Shown: one piece after another, positions 1 to 11,290 of the stretch
Layout: every line of letters begins with the position of its first letter
Numbering within the stretch: the first letter of the stretch is position 1
Source: Trichopria drosophilae
Lineage: Eukaryota > Arthropoda > Insecta > Hymenoptera > Diapriidae
Reading direction: 5' to 3'
DNA: 64,000 nt
NCBI GenBank assembly: GCA_030407085.1
Contig: CM059584.1
Coordinates: 89,955,001 to 90,019,000 of the forward strand
The notes under the pieces: generated by a model
The model's input: the letters and a program-made list of their open reading frames with translations, nothing else
Told to the model about the DNA's origin: nothing
The model's database searches: none
Position numbers and translations under genes: made by a program

Positions 1-298
1 AGATTCTGAGTAGAACCGATGATAATGGCTTTAGTTTTGCGTACGTTGAGCGTAAGCCCATAGTCTCGGGACCATTTTAAAAAGTCGGCTCTATCGCTAT
101 GAATACGTCTTATTGTATCAATAAGACAGCTTATTGGGGTGGAAAGATAAAACTGGGTGTCGTTAGCAAAAATGATGGTAGTATTTCGACAGTAGCGAAA
201 TCTTGTGAATAAGGTGTTAATGACGATGATGAAGAGAATCGGACCAAGACTAGTACCTTGAGGAACGTCTGATGTAGTGTGCAACCATACGACCACCA
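1..298 (-). pseudogene. Reverse transcriptase fragment of a non-LTR retrotransposon (copy A)
   Basis: Read on the - strand from about 298 down to 1, one frame stays open and encodes the RT palm: a DVPQG box, LGPILFIIVINTLF, then the catalytic-box region and LTLNVRKTKAIIIGS. The usual FADD is FAND here (codons GCT AAC GAC), so one catalytic aspartate is lost. The same family occurs at 11291-13062 and 31291-32346, and both of those keep FADD. The copy is 5'-truncated just upstream of the PQG box and runs off the window edge at its 3' side. The family looks Jockey/CR1-like from the C terminus seen in copy B; the clade is an inference. Confidence 0.8.
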
Positions 299-994
299 TG
301 AGGTCAAAACAGAGGTAAATCACCGCTTAAGTAGAGTGACTTTTGTTAGGCTCTTTTTTTCGATACGATGCGATAAGACGTTAAATACACATGAAGGTAT
401 ATGAGGTGTCAGGGTAGACCAAGTATGACAAGGCCATGACACCACTAACACTGAAAATGTAGCTCGTAGGTGCTCTAAAAACTCCGACAAATTTGATACA
501 GTTTTAGAAATTGATTCGTAACTAGTCAACAAAACTTATTCCAATGTATGTCCATGGGCTGGAATGAGTCCCAGGGTTCGTAAATTACTACCACATGGAT
601 GCCAAATTGCTAAGCAATATTCATCGCTAATGTTGTATTACAGCGAATACGCCTTGGTATCATGGTATAAATTTTCTAGTGGAAGTTTGAAATCGCATGC
701 TCGTCTAAATAATTGGAAGTGTTGACATTTGGTTGTTTCGAATTCCGCAGTATACTTGAGCCATCTTATGATCTCTCTGATTTTAATAAATAAACAATCG
801 ATCATTCTCAATTTTTAAGTTATAAAGATTCTGAATCAGCTAGTACAAAAACTTAAATATACTCATTTCTGCGAAAATTCAAACGTTTTTAGAAAAAGTG
901 ATTCGCCATATTCAGCCGTCCATTTTGAATTGTAGGTCTTCCAGATCCGCTAATATTTTGAATGGGCGCAATTTCCGAAATGATCTCATCACCT
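299..994. other. AT-rich spacer, nothing identified
   Basis: I see no coding frame with a recognisable family and no clear repeat. A 70-codon frame on the - strand (320-532) resembles nothing I know and is probably chance. Confidence 0.5.
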
Positions 995-1434
995 TATAGG
1001 GGGGACTGCTCCGAAGAAGCGCTGGTGTTTATTTTGGTGATGACGCCATTCGGCTCTTTTTGAATGGTATATGTTAAGAATCTGCCTGGAGGCTTTTCTC
1101 GAAGGGGAAATGTTGTCATTATAGGGGGGACTGCTCCGAAGAAGCGCTAATTTTTAATATGGCAACAATTTTTGAATAAGGATTGATATTTGTTATGAAT
1201 CTGCCGGGAGGCTTTTATCCGAGGGGAAATGTTGTCATTATAGGGGGGACTGCTCCGAAGAAGCGCTAATTTTTAATATGGCAACAATTTTTGAATAAGG
1301 ATTGATATTTGTTATGAATCTGCTGGGAGGCTTTTATCCGAGGGGAAATGTTGCCATTATAGGGGGGACTGCTCCGAAGAAGCGCTAATTTTTAATGTGG
1401 CAACAAATTTTGAAGTGGAATTAGTATGTTAAGA
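995..1434. repeat. Tandem repeat, unit about 119 bp
   Basis: The landmark TATAGGGGGGACTGCTCC recurs at 995, 1120, 1239 and 1358, spaced 125, 119 and 119 bp. Each unit continues GAAGAAGCGCTAATTTTTAA and later has a GGGAGGCTTTTATCCGAGG block. The second and third units are nearly identical, while the first and last are more diverged. There are about 3.6 copies. Confidence 0.9.
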
Positions 1435-2930
1435 ATCAATAATTGATGATTATAAAAGTAGGTGTAATTCGGATTATTATTCAGTATTTAATTTTATTTT
1501 GATTATTTCCTGAAATAATATATCTCTAAACATGGGTATTCGCATTTTCTTTGTTTTGGAAGTCGGATCAAGGATGGCCTTGTTTTCGATTTCCAGAAGT
1601 ACGACACCTAAACATCCAGGGTATATCGTCAAGCACGCTGCTTATTACGGGCGTGCAGGGGGGAACGACGCGTGGAGATTCTGAGATGTTCGCGAAGGAG
1701 AGGGTACGCGAGGGCGACGTACCGAAACTTCGCGAACATTCGAGAAGGTGTAAGAAAAGAGTACCGGGAGGGTGCGGCCAGTCGTGTATGCTCGTACGGG
1801 CCACGGGGCTCTCCCTACCATCACGATCGCGGTAGAGAAAGGGTAAACGGCGGCCGGCGGGGCGCGAGCGTCACTATTGCAACCGACGCGTCGGATCGCC
1901 AGTCTGTTGCAATCCGTTGGAGTCCGTTGGAGTCCGTTGGAGTCCGTTGGAGTCCGCAGCAGTCCATTGGTAGCAGTCCTGGAGCTTGCAGGTACGCCTG
2001 GTCATCAAAAGGTACCAACAGCCCTGAGCACGAGTACTTTTCGGCTACGAAGTCCTTCCGTTCGCGAACATTTCGATTCTTTGTGCTTACGGCTGTTTAA
2101 ATAAAATGCCCTTTTCCGAATGTCCGTTGCCGTTTCGCGAGTGAAAGTGAAAGTGAAAAACGCGAAACGCCTCCGGTTATCTGAGTCGGGTCTTCGGTTC
2201 GTATCGCTTGAACTTCTTGGTTATCTTTTCACTCTGTTAGAGTGAACACTGTAGTTATCTGTTATCTTGCCCCTCTTGTGAGGCGGCGCTCTCTTACAAA
2301 TTAACGAGCGGACTTTTCGTGCAATAACAAGGTTTTTCTCGGGTAATACTCCAGCCCATCTGTCGGTAAGAAAAGGACCATGCGTGCGATGCTAACTGGA
2401 CCGGGCCCTCCGCGCGGTTAAGTTACCTAGATTGCCGATTTACGAGCAATCTCTGTGGGACCAAGGCTATCTCGCACTGCCGAAAGGTAGTGCCGTGTTT
2501 CTGTTATGTTTTTGTACGAGAGGCTAACTGTCTTTACGGAGACGCTAAAGTTGTTGCGTATAAGTGTGAGTGTGTTAACTTGAATAGCAGTGTCCGCGGT
2601 AAACGACAGCGTCCAGGTGATCCGTGTCAATTTAGTAACGAAAGTGCAGATGGTTAGATTAGGGGATTCGGGAACTAATCGGTTTGTTAGTTCACGCGGT
2701 AAGTTCGAGTGGGTTTCGGGTAGCTTAATTTCGGTGAGTTGTTCGCGTTTAGTATATTTCAGTAGAGAGGTATAATCTGTCAATTTGGTCGATTTCGGTA
2801 AAGTTTCATGTGGTTCAGATAACGTCGTTGAGTGTAGTTTCGGTATGAGATTCGTGTAGATTCGTGTAGATAATGTAGTGTCGCACTGGGGAGGGCGCGC
2901 GAGTATCGGACGAGCACGGTTCCTCGTCGG
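1435..2930. other. Mixed AT-rich then GC-rich sequence, unassigned
   Basis: Composition shifts at about 1600 from AT-rich to strongly GC-rich. Several overlapping frames are open, as expected from composition, but none shows a known domain. A 200-codon - frame (2427-3029) is rich in Thr, Leu and Asn and ends in the minisatellite; I cannot assign it. The GC-rich block could be an old LTR or leader of the BEL/Pao element that follows, but no second copy exists in the window to test this. Confidence 0.4.
1911..1970. repeat. Decamer tandem repeat (AGTCCGTTGG)n
   Basis: Six units of a 10-bp repeat lie head to tail. Three in the middle are perfect and the last two have drifted. Confidence 0.9.
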
Positions 2931-3215
2931 GTTCGTCGCGGGGCGCCGCGACCGCGTGCGAAAGTCCCGACCGAGTCCGTCGCAAGGCAGCGCGCTTCGA
3001 AAGTCCTTGTCGAGTTCGTCGGCGGGCACCCCGTCTTTAGGAAGTCCTGGCAGAGTTCGTCGCCAGGCATCGCATGCGTAAAGACCCTGTTGAGTTCGTC
3101 GCAGGGCACCGCATTTAGAAAGTCCTGGTAGAGTTCGTCGCCAGGCACCGCGTGCGAAAAGTCCCTGTCGAATTCGTCGCAGGGCATCGTATTAGAACGT
3201 CCCTGTCGAGCTCTC
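2931..3215. repeat. GC-rich minisatellite, unit about 39 bp
   Basis: The landmark AGTTCGTCG followed by an AGGCA/GGGCA box recurs at about 2931, 2974, 3013, 3054, 3092, 3132, 3171 and (degenerate) 3210, spaced 38-43 bp. Because 39 is a multiple of 3, the - strand reads as 13-residue repeats of the form PGDELxxDF/PCDELxxxF. Spacing that departs from 39 breaks the frame, so I treat it as a minisatellite rather than a coding repeat. Confidence 0.85.
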
Positions 3216-3216
3216 C

Positions 3217-3280
3217 ATCGGGGAATCGCGTGTCGTCGCGGATCGGGGAATCGCGTGTCGTCGCGTATCGGGGAATCGAG
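3217..3280. repeat. 25-bp tandem repeat, three units
   Basis: ATCGGGGAATCG starts at 3217, 3242 and 3267, separated by a TGTCGTCGCG spacer. It abuts the larger minisatellite. Confidence 0.85.
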
Positions 3281-4098
3281 TATGGAATTTGGCGTCCGTG
3301 ATTTGGGGCGCGAGAGAAGGCGCGATATACGTGGTGAACCGTCCTCGTCGGCTGTGGTCGCGTAGTCGTTAGTCTGCGCCAGAGAATACCGCCCTCTCCC
3401 TTGCCGAGCCGGGAGCTTGGGGCTGAGCTAGCGGGCACACCAGCGCGTGCGGCGCGCCCATAAATTTGTCGAGCTTCGGCTCAGCTGGCGCCCTCTCTTA
3501 ACATCCGGCGCGCCGTGCGGATTTTTATGGCCCCCGGGGAAAAGTTCGGTTTTTTGCAGGCGGCCACGAGCGACGACGACGTACGGGCAGAGGCGAAGAA
3601 GTCCGCGGTGGCGGTGGTCAGAAATCTGGGTTACCACTGCGCCGCAAAGGGTTAACAAAAAAGTGAATTTTTCAACAACAACAAAATTTTTTTTTTAATT
3701 TTGGACTCGAGAGATCGATTTCAAATTACATCAAAAATATGCACATAAAATTTCATGACAATCAGTTGTAAATAGCGGCCTGGAGGTTAACTTGATCCTA
3801 CACATGCCTTCCGTCCCCAATGTGCGCCGACGAGGAATTTCTGCGCTTCGCTCGCCGTCGCCTTCGAGTCGCCGACCGACGGCGGCTGCCACGGTTTACG
3901 ACAGCACCAGCTGGTCCCACAATTTTTTGTGAAGTCTGATCCTGCAGCCAGCCGAACTAAGGTGTTATCGCAGTGTTTCTGTTCTACAAAACTACTACAC
4001 AGATCACGATATTATTCTCGTCGGATGTCAAAACCGTATCGTTTCTTCATCGTTCTGTGCCAGAATCAACTTCTTCATTGGAAACTACCGGAAACGAC
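3281..4098. other. Sequence upstream of the BEL/Pao gag, probable leader
   Basis: GC-rich to about 3660, then mixed. The frame that carries gag is open from 3973, but the plausible gag start is the ATG at 4099, just before the conserved N-terminal region. A TGG-starting stretch at about 3912 could be a primer-binding site, but I could not match it to a tRNA or find an LTR end. Confidence 0.4.
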
Positions 4099-5388
4099 AT
4101 GGTTACATTCGAGGAATTAATTGCAATACAAACGATGCATTTTTCGAGCATTGAAAGGCTGATGTCAATTCCTCCCAAAGGTGAAGATCGGACCATTCCA
4201 AAATTTAATGTCCATGCCATGTACCTTGATTCGCTGTGGCAAAAATGTCAAGATGCGCATATTCGACTGCTTCACATATCCACCGATCTTGAACAACGTC
4301 ATCCGTACTTCGCTCAAAAGCAATTCGAGTCTACGGAACTATTGTATTTGGACGCCCCTGGAACGTTTGAGGAAGCGCTGTCAGAATCACGTCCAGAGCC
4401 TACGACAATCGCTCCTGATGCTGGGCAAGTCGTAACTGCAGCCGCTCCACCATTGTCTGGATTACCACGCACCGACCTTCCCAAATTTGCAGGTGAGTAT
4501 AGCAAATGGGACTCTTTCTCGGATTATTTTGAGTCGATCGTGGTTAAAGACGCGTCAATTGGCAATGTTCGCAAGTTGCATTACCTGAAATCGTGCTTCA
4601 GTGGAGAAGCCTTTTCGATGATTGAACATCTTGACTCCACTTCGGATAATTTTATCATAGCCATATGCTATGTTTGTAGCCGCAAACACCGCACCTTACT
4701 GTACCGAGATCAGCCGTCAGACGTGACTGTTGCCGCTGCTTCCACCAATCGCAATTCCGCGACTTCGTCGGCATTAGGGCATGGCCCGGATAATAATAAC
4801 ATTATTATTACTGGTTTCACTGGAAATGAAGCCATAAAATCACACGATATTTTGCCTGCTATTAGGGGGATCGGTGAGATTTCGGCCGGCTTGATTACAC
4901 GAGCTGCTGATATCACGATATCTCCTTTACGTTTTGATATGCTCAAATTTTATCCCCATTTTGCTATTCTCAATCTGGCAGATTCTGACCCTTCCAGTCT
5001 ATATCCCGTTAATATAAGTATAGGCTCAGACCTTCATCGGCCCTAGCTTTTGGATGGATTGATTAAAGGTTCCACATCGCAACCAGTCCCGCAAAATACG
5101 GCACTCTATGAGATCCTGTCCGGATACAATAACCCTTCTGGCACCCCACGTCCCAACTCCCAAACTACCCTTTCTTACCATTGTATTAGCAATGACTCGT
5201 TGAGTCTTAATTTAAGGAAATTTTGGGAAGTAGAGGATATCTCGTCTCCCGTCACCTTATCAGAGAATGATAAAGTGGCTGAGGGTCACATTAAAGAGGC
5301 ACACTCACGTATTGATGTTGGTATATATGTAGTGCGTCTGCCTTTTCGTTCGGCCCCCTCAATCAATATTGGTGAGTTCCGCATCTCT
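4099..5388 (+). pseudogene. BEL/Pao gag-pol, N-terminal part (broken)
   Basis: The translation contains the DUF1759-type gag block (LPKFAGEYSKWDSFSDYFES, then KLHYLKSCFSGEAF). After an apparent deletion comes a zinc-knuckle remnant (CYVCSRKHRTLLYRDQPSD). Then there is a protease-linker region with IKGSTSQPVPQNTALYEILSG and the start of the RT region (LRKFWEVEDISSP, SENDKVAEGHI, YVVRLPFR). In intact family members these blocks are separated by longer gag and aspartic protease segments, so much has been lost. An in-frame TAG at 5044-5046 breaks the frame; reading resumes in the same frame. The gene ends at the LINE insertion at 5400. Confidence 0.85.
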
Positions 5389-5399
5389 GCTATAAGATT
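5389..5399. repeat. Target-site duplication of the nested LINE (partner at 10604-10614)
   Basis: GCTATAAGATT occurs at 5389-5399 and again at 10604-10614, exactly at the two edges of the LINE. It encodes the AIR(F) residues of the BEL/Pao RT, and the reading continues across it on the far side after a 1-nt shift. Confidence 0.92.
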
Positions 5400-5496
5400 T
5401 TGGTATTGGTATTGGTATTTTCTTCATCAGGCTCGGGTGAACCCCAGAAATCAGCACACTTAGCTGTTTGCCTTTGTATGCTATTCCTGATGCTAC

Positions 5497-8400
5497 TCAG
5501 GGTTCCGTTGGATAACCAGATGCTTTGCAGAATCTCTGAAGTTGTCCGAGATTCCGCTCCCTGACTTCCTTCTTGCTTACAAGTGGAGAGTCCAGGTATC
5601 TCCTTCGACTCTCCATCAGTGCAGGGCACTCGCATAGGAAGTGAATTGATGATTCCTCCTTGTTTTCATCACATCTAGTGCACATCGGTGAAGGTTTCCT
5701 TCCTACGATGTGACACTGCTTGTTTAAATTTCCATGTCCGGTTAGGATTTCGATGGAGATTCTTATTTCTGTTCTGTTTAATTCGAGCAGTTTTTCAGCC
5801 CATCGGTCCGCCTGCAGCTCTCCTGCAAGGCTTTTGGTTGTGCTGCATTTTTTGTTTTTGATCGATTCTCTAACCTGTTGGGATTTCATTTGTCTCTCCA
5901 GTAGGTTGAGTCCTTCTTGAAATGGCAGTGCCACCCTCCCAGTCAAGTCAGTTCCATTTACTATTCCCGACTTGGCAAGGGTGTCCGCTCTTTCATTTCC
6001 TTTCCAGCCCATATGGCCAGGTATCCAGGTCAGGCTGAGTTTGTTTCTTTCGGCCAGGTTACGTAGGCAGGTCTTTGTATCTCTGACTAAAGCTGATTTG
6101 ACGACTGGATTGTCTATCGCTCTCAATGCAGCTTGGCTATCCGAGCATATCTATATCGTTTTATTTGTCACTTCTTTCTCCATGAGGGTCTCGGCACACA
6201 TGAGGATTGCCGCCACCTCTCCTTGGAAAACAGCGTTAAATTTGTTGAGCTTGAGGGAAAAGTTCTCCCGCAGCTTAGGTCCGCAGTATCCTGCGCCTAC
6301 ACCCTGGTTCGATTTGGACCCATCTGTGAACCAGATGATGCCATTTCTGGGTATTGCTGATTTATTTTTCCAGTCCTCCCTGTTGGGGAAACAAACCTTA
6401 AAGTTGTTTTCCCCCGTGTGGTGTGTCTGGATCTTGTCTTGTGGTTGGTACCACATGTCTCTCAGGTTTCCTTGAAAAAGATTGTTGAACCAATCTTGCT
6501 TACCTGTCAAGCTTCCCAAGCACTTGAGTCTATACACAGTTCTCATGGCTTCGCATTTTACTGCCTGAGCCATGGACGGTACGCCCAAAAGAGACCTCAT
6601 TGCGGCTATGGGTGTACTCTTCCTTACCGAGCAAATGCCCCTAAGGAACATAGCCTGTACCCTGTTCAATTTTTGTTGAACTTGGGTCTTTTCTGTCCTC
6701 TGCCACCAAATTGGCGAGGCATAGGTAATCCTTGGTAACACAATCTGTTGATAGATCCAGAGCAGCTGTTTCGGTCCTAAACCCCAACTGTTACCAAGAG
6801 CTCTCCTACAATGCCAGAAAGTGGCAATTGCTTTGTGACATTTGTTTTCCAGGTGACCATTCCAGTTTAATTTTTTATCCAGGGTTACTCCAAGATATTT
6901 GGTTTCGCTGGAATATGGCACCTGCTTCCCGCCAATCACCATTTCTCTTAGTTTTTTGATCTTATATTTTCTAGAGAAAATGATGACGGCAATTTTTTCC
7001 GGTTGTATCGATAGCGCTTTTTCATTGCTCCATTTTTCCACAACCCTCAGGGCTTCTTGTACCAGCTCCTGCAAAACTTCCTCGTAGTTGCCTCTAGCGA
7101 GGATAGCAATATCGTCCGCATATCCAATCGCATAGATTCCGCTATCGTTGAGTTTCCTGATCAAGCTATCAGCTACCAGGTTACAAAGAAGTAGGGACAA
7201 CACTCCACCTTGAGGACAACCCTCAGAGATCGTCCCCTCAACTAGGGTACCCTGCCATTCCGTATAAATATACCTATTTCTAAGGGTGCTCACAATCCAA
7301 CTTATGAGTTCCTTGGGCACCCCATGTTCTTCCGCTCCTGTCCGTATTACTTCCACGGAGGTGCGGTTAATAGCACCCTCAATGTCTAGGAAAGCACCGA
7401 TGCACGTTCCCTTCGTACTGAGTTGCTTTTCTATAAAGCCCGCGGCTGACATAAGTGCCAACTCAGCAGATTTACCAGCCTGGTAGGCATACTGTTCCCC
7501 ATGAAGAGGTAAGCGTACCAAAGGACCTTCTATAAGATACCTCTCAACCAATCTTTCCAACAATTTTAATAGGAAGGATGTTAGGCTGATCGGTCTGTAG
7601 TCCTTTGCCTCCACGTAGTTCCTGTTTCCAACTTTGGGTATAAACGCAACTCGTGATTTCTTCCATTCTGTAGGTGTGTAACCAAGCGCAATGCACCCCC
7701 GAAGAAGTCCAGTCAATGGTCTCAGGATAGCCCCCAGGCCTTCCTGAAGGAGGGCCGGGTATATGCCATCCGGTCCCGGTGACTTGAACGCCTCAAAGGC
7801 CATTAGTGCCCTTACAACCTTGTTTGGATTTACAACTTGGGCAGCGATCCCCCAGTGCCTATCTTTACTCGTAGTAGGCTCCTCGGGGGCACCGTTCGAT
7901 CCCAGTTTAATACTTTGAAAATTGCTTGTCAGCAACCTTTCCACTGTTTCCTTCGGAGATTTGGCAAACTCGCCATTTTCTCCTTTGATAAATCGTAGTT
8001 TACCATCATTTCCTTTTGATAGTATTCTCGCTAATTTTGCTGTAGAGGGTATACTCTCCGTTTCCGAACAGAACTCCCTCCATGCATTTATCTGAGACTC
8101 TCTAATCTGCCTTTTGTAGGCTTTCAACCTATCCTTGTAAGCCGTCCAGACTTCTGCTGTGTCAGCTTTCTTTGCTCGATTAAATAATCTCCTCGTCTCC
8201 TTTCGGCTACGCTCCAAAGCTGATCCCCAATTAAGCCTTCCCCTTTTGGGGTTTACTTTCTTGAGTGGGCAATTGGCTTCGAACGATCTCATCACAGCTC
8301 CCCTAAGAAAGACCTCTGTGTACTCAAGATCGTTTTTCGCTCCATACTTGCCTTTGAAGCCCTTCATCCTGGCTTGCAGACTTTCTCTGAACCCTTGCCA

Positions 8401-9120
8401 GTTCGTGCTTCTTGGATTTCTGGACCATTTCTCTGCAGGGTTAAACTGTTCCAGTTTGGCCCGAATCAGTTTGTGATCCGAGAGCGAGGGTTCATCAATA
8501 ACCCTCCACTCCTGGACAGCCTCACGCATGCCTCGGCTGCATAGAGTGAGATCAAGGACCTCTCTTCTGTTTGCCGTTACAAACGTTGGCTCAACTCCCT
8601 CGTTCAAAATTTCGAGGTTAGTGGATATCAGGTATTCCATGAGGGCCTCCCCTCTCTCATTTGTGTCGGTGCTCCACCACAGAGTACTGTGAGCATTTGC
8701 ATCACAACCAATGAGGAGATCAAGGCCCGCATTTGCGCAGTACCTGACTAACCTAGTTAGCTCCTCCGGAGGAGTTTCCCTATCGTGCGCAAAGTAGGCT
8801 GATGCAATCACCAAGCTCCTTTCCCCTATTCCCTGAGAGACTTTAACCGAAGCTAGGTCCCTAGTAGAGAATTCCTGTAGCAGGGCAGCGTCCATGTTTT
8901 TAAGAACTACGCATGCCCTCTGCATTTCATGAAGTCCACTGGCGTAGACTGTGCCAATCCTACTCAGGCCCCGAATCTGACCTTTGTAGCACCACGGCTC
9001 CTGTATTAGTGCCATGGCTGGTTTTGTATGCGTCACTTGCAGGTCCCTCATAAGTTGAGCTGAGGCACCTTTGCAGTGATGCAAATTAATCTGGAAAATT
9101 TCTGCACGACCGTTAGCCAT
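5497..9120 (-). pseudogene. LINE ORF2: AP endonuclease - reverse transcriptase - RNase H (one stop)
   Basis: Residues 1-230 are an APE-type endonuclease (INLHHCKGA near 11, CDANAHS 139-145, SDHK 214-217). The RT follows with FIPKVGNRN near 493, DYRPISLTS near 507, EGCPQGGVLS near 633 and the catalytic YADD at 667-670. RNase H starts near 931 (WFTDGSK). A TAG at 6151-6153 lies inside RNase H; the same frame continues with the second RNase H block (CSDSQAAL) and its HMGWKGNERAD motif, then a CxxC...H...C zinc motif near the end. Total about 1,200 codons. The start at 9120 is 6 bp after the ORF1 stop, so downstream translation would probably rely on reinitiation. The nick-and-copy function is known for the family. 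Confidence 0.93.
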
Positions 9121-9125
9121 TGGAA

Positions 9126-10354
9126 CTAACTCGCGCTGGAAGCTCCCGTCGCCGAACTTATCGGGTTTTTAGAGGTTGGCCTGAATACAACCTCTCCTGT
9201 CCCCAGATAAGCTCGGTAGCCGCGAGACTCGAGGCGCTTGGCCGAGTCTTCGTCCACGCCGAGAACCAGATGGGTGCCATGCGGCAGCTCCTCCCTACGG
9301 TGGACAACCCATGTCCCGACCCTCAAACCAGCATTCTGCCTGTCCAAAATCTTAAGCAGGATGCTAGTCTCTTTCTTGGGTGGTGGCGCGAGTACCGTCA
9401 TTTTAACTTTCTTGACGAGTTCCTCAGAGAGTACACGCCTCACCTTTCGGCCCCATCAAGGGTTATCTGCGGAATTGCTTCCCGCAGCCAACAGGCACTC
9501 TCGTCATCCACACAAGAGAAAGTGGCAATTCCTCCTCTCAGGTGAGACTCCACGAACCTGGGTATGAACCCCCCTTCCGGGATGTCCACAACCCGGTCAA
9601 TGATGACCCCCCTGAGTTGGTCAAAGACGCCCATCTCGACCCGCTCCCCTACGTCCTCGCCAAAGGCAATCAATACCCTTGGGAGTCCAGCAGCGGCCGT
9701 CGAGTATGACATCCCTGTTGCGGATGCTTGCCCCTGACTCTTGGCCTTCTTCCCTCGGGGTTTGGCCGTGGGATCCGAAATACTCCTCTCGGCCTTCCTT
9801 TTATCTCCAGAGGGAGGACCAATGGACTGTGTAGCGGTTGAGGTCGATCCGGGATGCCCTTCCAGACGGGTTCTAGCCCCAGCCACGGAAGATGCCGCCT
9901 TTTTCTTCCTCGAACCGCTTACTCTCGGTGGAGGACGCTCCGGAAGGGGGAGACCTTCAGCCTCCGCCCTTTTCTTCGCTTCCTCGTACGCTACTCACTT
10001 GGCCTTTCGCCTCTGTGCGCCGTTCATTCGGATCGGGCTTGGACGAGTGTCTTCGGCCGTACCGGTCTCCATCAGAGTGTCCTTAGCCACATCCGACGTT
10101 ATCTCCTCGGTGCAAGGCACCTGAGGCTCTTGTTTTTTATTTATTTTCATCTGTGTGTCCATTTGAGTCCCACGAGAAGCTAGGGAAATAAAGGTCACAC
10201 CTCGCAGAGCCCCGCGATACGAGGTGAAGGCTGTGTATAATGGGAGGTCGCCCGGTATCTCAAGGGCATCGTTTGCGGTACAGCTTCCCCTGTACCATGC
10301 ATCCCTAGGCACGATAGCTCCCACCTGTGGATTGGGGGATCCATTCTTGGTCAC
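9126..10354 (-). pseudogene. LINE ORF1 (gag-like, DUF4780-like), stop and frameshift
   Basis: From the start at 10354 the frame gives a basic, Pro/Ser-rich N-terminal half with a KKKAASS tract. A TGA at 9995-9997 interrupts it, but the frame goes on to 9440 with GLPRVLIAFGEDVGE and GGIATFSCVDDESACWLREA. A frameshift at about 9441 leads to the last part (RVLSEELVKKVK, LRVGTWVVHR, GTHLVLGVDEDSAKRL) ending at 9126. This layout resembles the DUF4780 domain found in insect LINE ORF1 proteins, which bind element RNA. No CCHC knuckle is seen in ORF1. Confidence 0.8.
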
Positions 10355-10603
10355 GGCACCTCAGAGGTCCTTTGCCCAACCCCCCTCCAGCCCGAAGGTC
10401 GAGGTGGGGCTTGAGTTTCTAACCTAACTCATACCCACAGTCATCGGAGAAGCCCGTTTATAGAGCCCCGAGCCATTCATCGGAGAGCCCGGTTTATAGG
10501 GATCCGCATTCTCTCACCACTCACACTGCTATCGACTCAGGACCTCCTGTATGGTGTTTGTTAAGCCCCCCCACCACGACAAGGTGATAGGATCCAAACG
10601 GGG
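10355..10603 (-). other. 5' leader/promoter region of the nested LINE
   Basis: Non-coding, from the element 5' end (CCCCCGTTTGGATCC on the - strand) to ORF1. It holds a tract of seven C or G (- strand GGTGGGGGGGCTTA) and two similar TCATCGGAGA...GTTTATAG blocks (+ strand, about 10441 and 10478). Such leaders usually contain the internal promoter; I see no TATA box. Confidence 0.6.
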
Positions 10604-11065
10604 GCTATAAGATTCTTTTAAGAATTCTGGAAAACGCCTCTCACGCACACTAGAAGATGCTGAAGCATATTCTGCCTTTATGCGCGACTACGTAAATCAG
10701 TCGCACATGACCCGCATTTGGACTGATACCCAACATGGCGTCAAAGAGGAAAGCAGCTCGACAACAAAGCTATGTGTGGCATCACACAAAACATCTAATT
10801 CAACATTGCTAAACGATAATTTTGTTACATTTGGAACCTCTTGCGCCCTTCGCGTGATACAGCAGATCGATCAGGATTACGGACATACCTCTCCTAGATG
10901 CTCAGAGGCATCTGACATACTACAAAATTATCTTTACGTCGACGATTGTTTGTTTGCAGCCAACGACCTTCCGCCCGCATATGTAATACGTGAGCAACGA
11001 GACGTGGACAAGATTCAAAACAGCATCCTGTCATTACAGTATTTCGTACAGGTTACGATAATACA
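10604..11065 (+). pseudogene. BEL/Pao reverse transcriptase, continuation after the LINE
   Basis: After the target duplication and a 1-nt shift the BEL/Pao RT resumes: GKRLSRTLEDAEAYSAFMRDYV, then NFVTFGTSCALRVIQQI and the catalytic box NYLYVDDCLFAAND. The order fits the segment that follows the pre-insertion half. The alignment fails after about 11065, where a short non-matching tail leads to a stop. The remaining RT, RNase H and integrase are missing. Confidence 0.85.
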
Positions 11066-11099
11066 ATATTGTTGTTGTCCCTGCAATATGGCGGTATAG

Positions 11100-11290
11100 C
11101 GTAAACTTATCAATATAATGTAAAAACTATTTCTTTGAAAAGAAGGTACACGTAACAAATAGAATGAGAGGTTGACTATATAATTAGCTACTAAAGATGC
11201 TTATCTATCTAATTCTAATACTAAAATTGAGTTTAGCCATTTTGAGCTACTCAAGTGCATCACTCCAATGCAATTATACCTTGTATCCTA
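11100..11290. other. AT-rich spacer
   Basis: Nothing recognised. It may contain the 3' untranslated end of LINE copy B, which reads toward this side. Confidence 0.4.

Larger units (their letters stand above)
5400..10603 (-). mobile_element. Near-complete non-LTR retrotransposon (ORF1 + ORF2, I-superfamily-like)
   Basis: This 5.2-kb element is on the - strand: 5' leader (10603-10355), ORF1 (10354-9126), ORF2 (9120-5497), and a 3' end in a short (AATACC)n tail at 5421-5400. An 11-bp target duplication brackets it. APE endonuclease, RT, RNase H and a CCHC motif in that order, plus an ORF1 resembling DUF4780 proteins, suggest the I/LOA/Nimb group; the exact clade is an inference. ORF2 has one stop, while ORF1 has one stop and one frameshift, so this copy is dead but recent. 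Confidence 0.9.
3973..11099 (+). mobile_element. Decayed BEL/Pao LTR retrotransposon, split by a LINE
   Basis: The two halves (3973-5399 and 10604-11099) read as successive parts of one BEL/Pao gag-pol and are separated by a 5.2-kb LINE with an exact 11-bp target duplication. No LTRs could be delimited. Integrase and RNase H are absent, and there are internal deletions. It is a relic older than the LINE inside it. Confidence 0.85.

Noticed and set aside
2427..3029. A 200-codon - frame as a host gene
   Set aside because: No domain or splice context, and it overlaps a minisatellite with non-triplet spacing.
3973..4098. ATG at 3973 as the BEL/Pao gag start
   Set aside because: The conserved N-terminal region begins at the ATG at 4099; the upstream residues look like leader.
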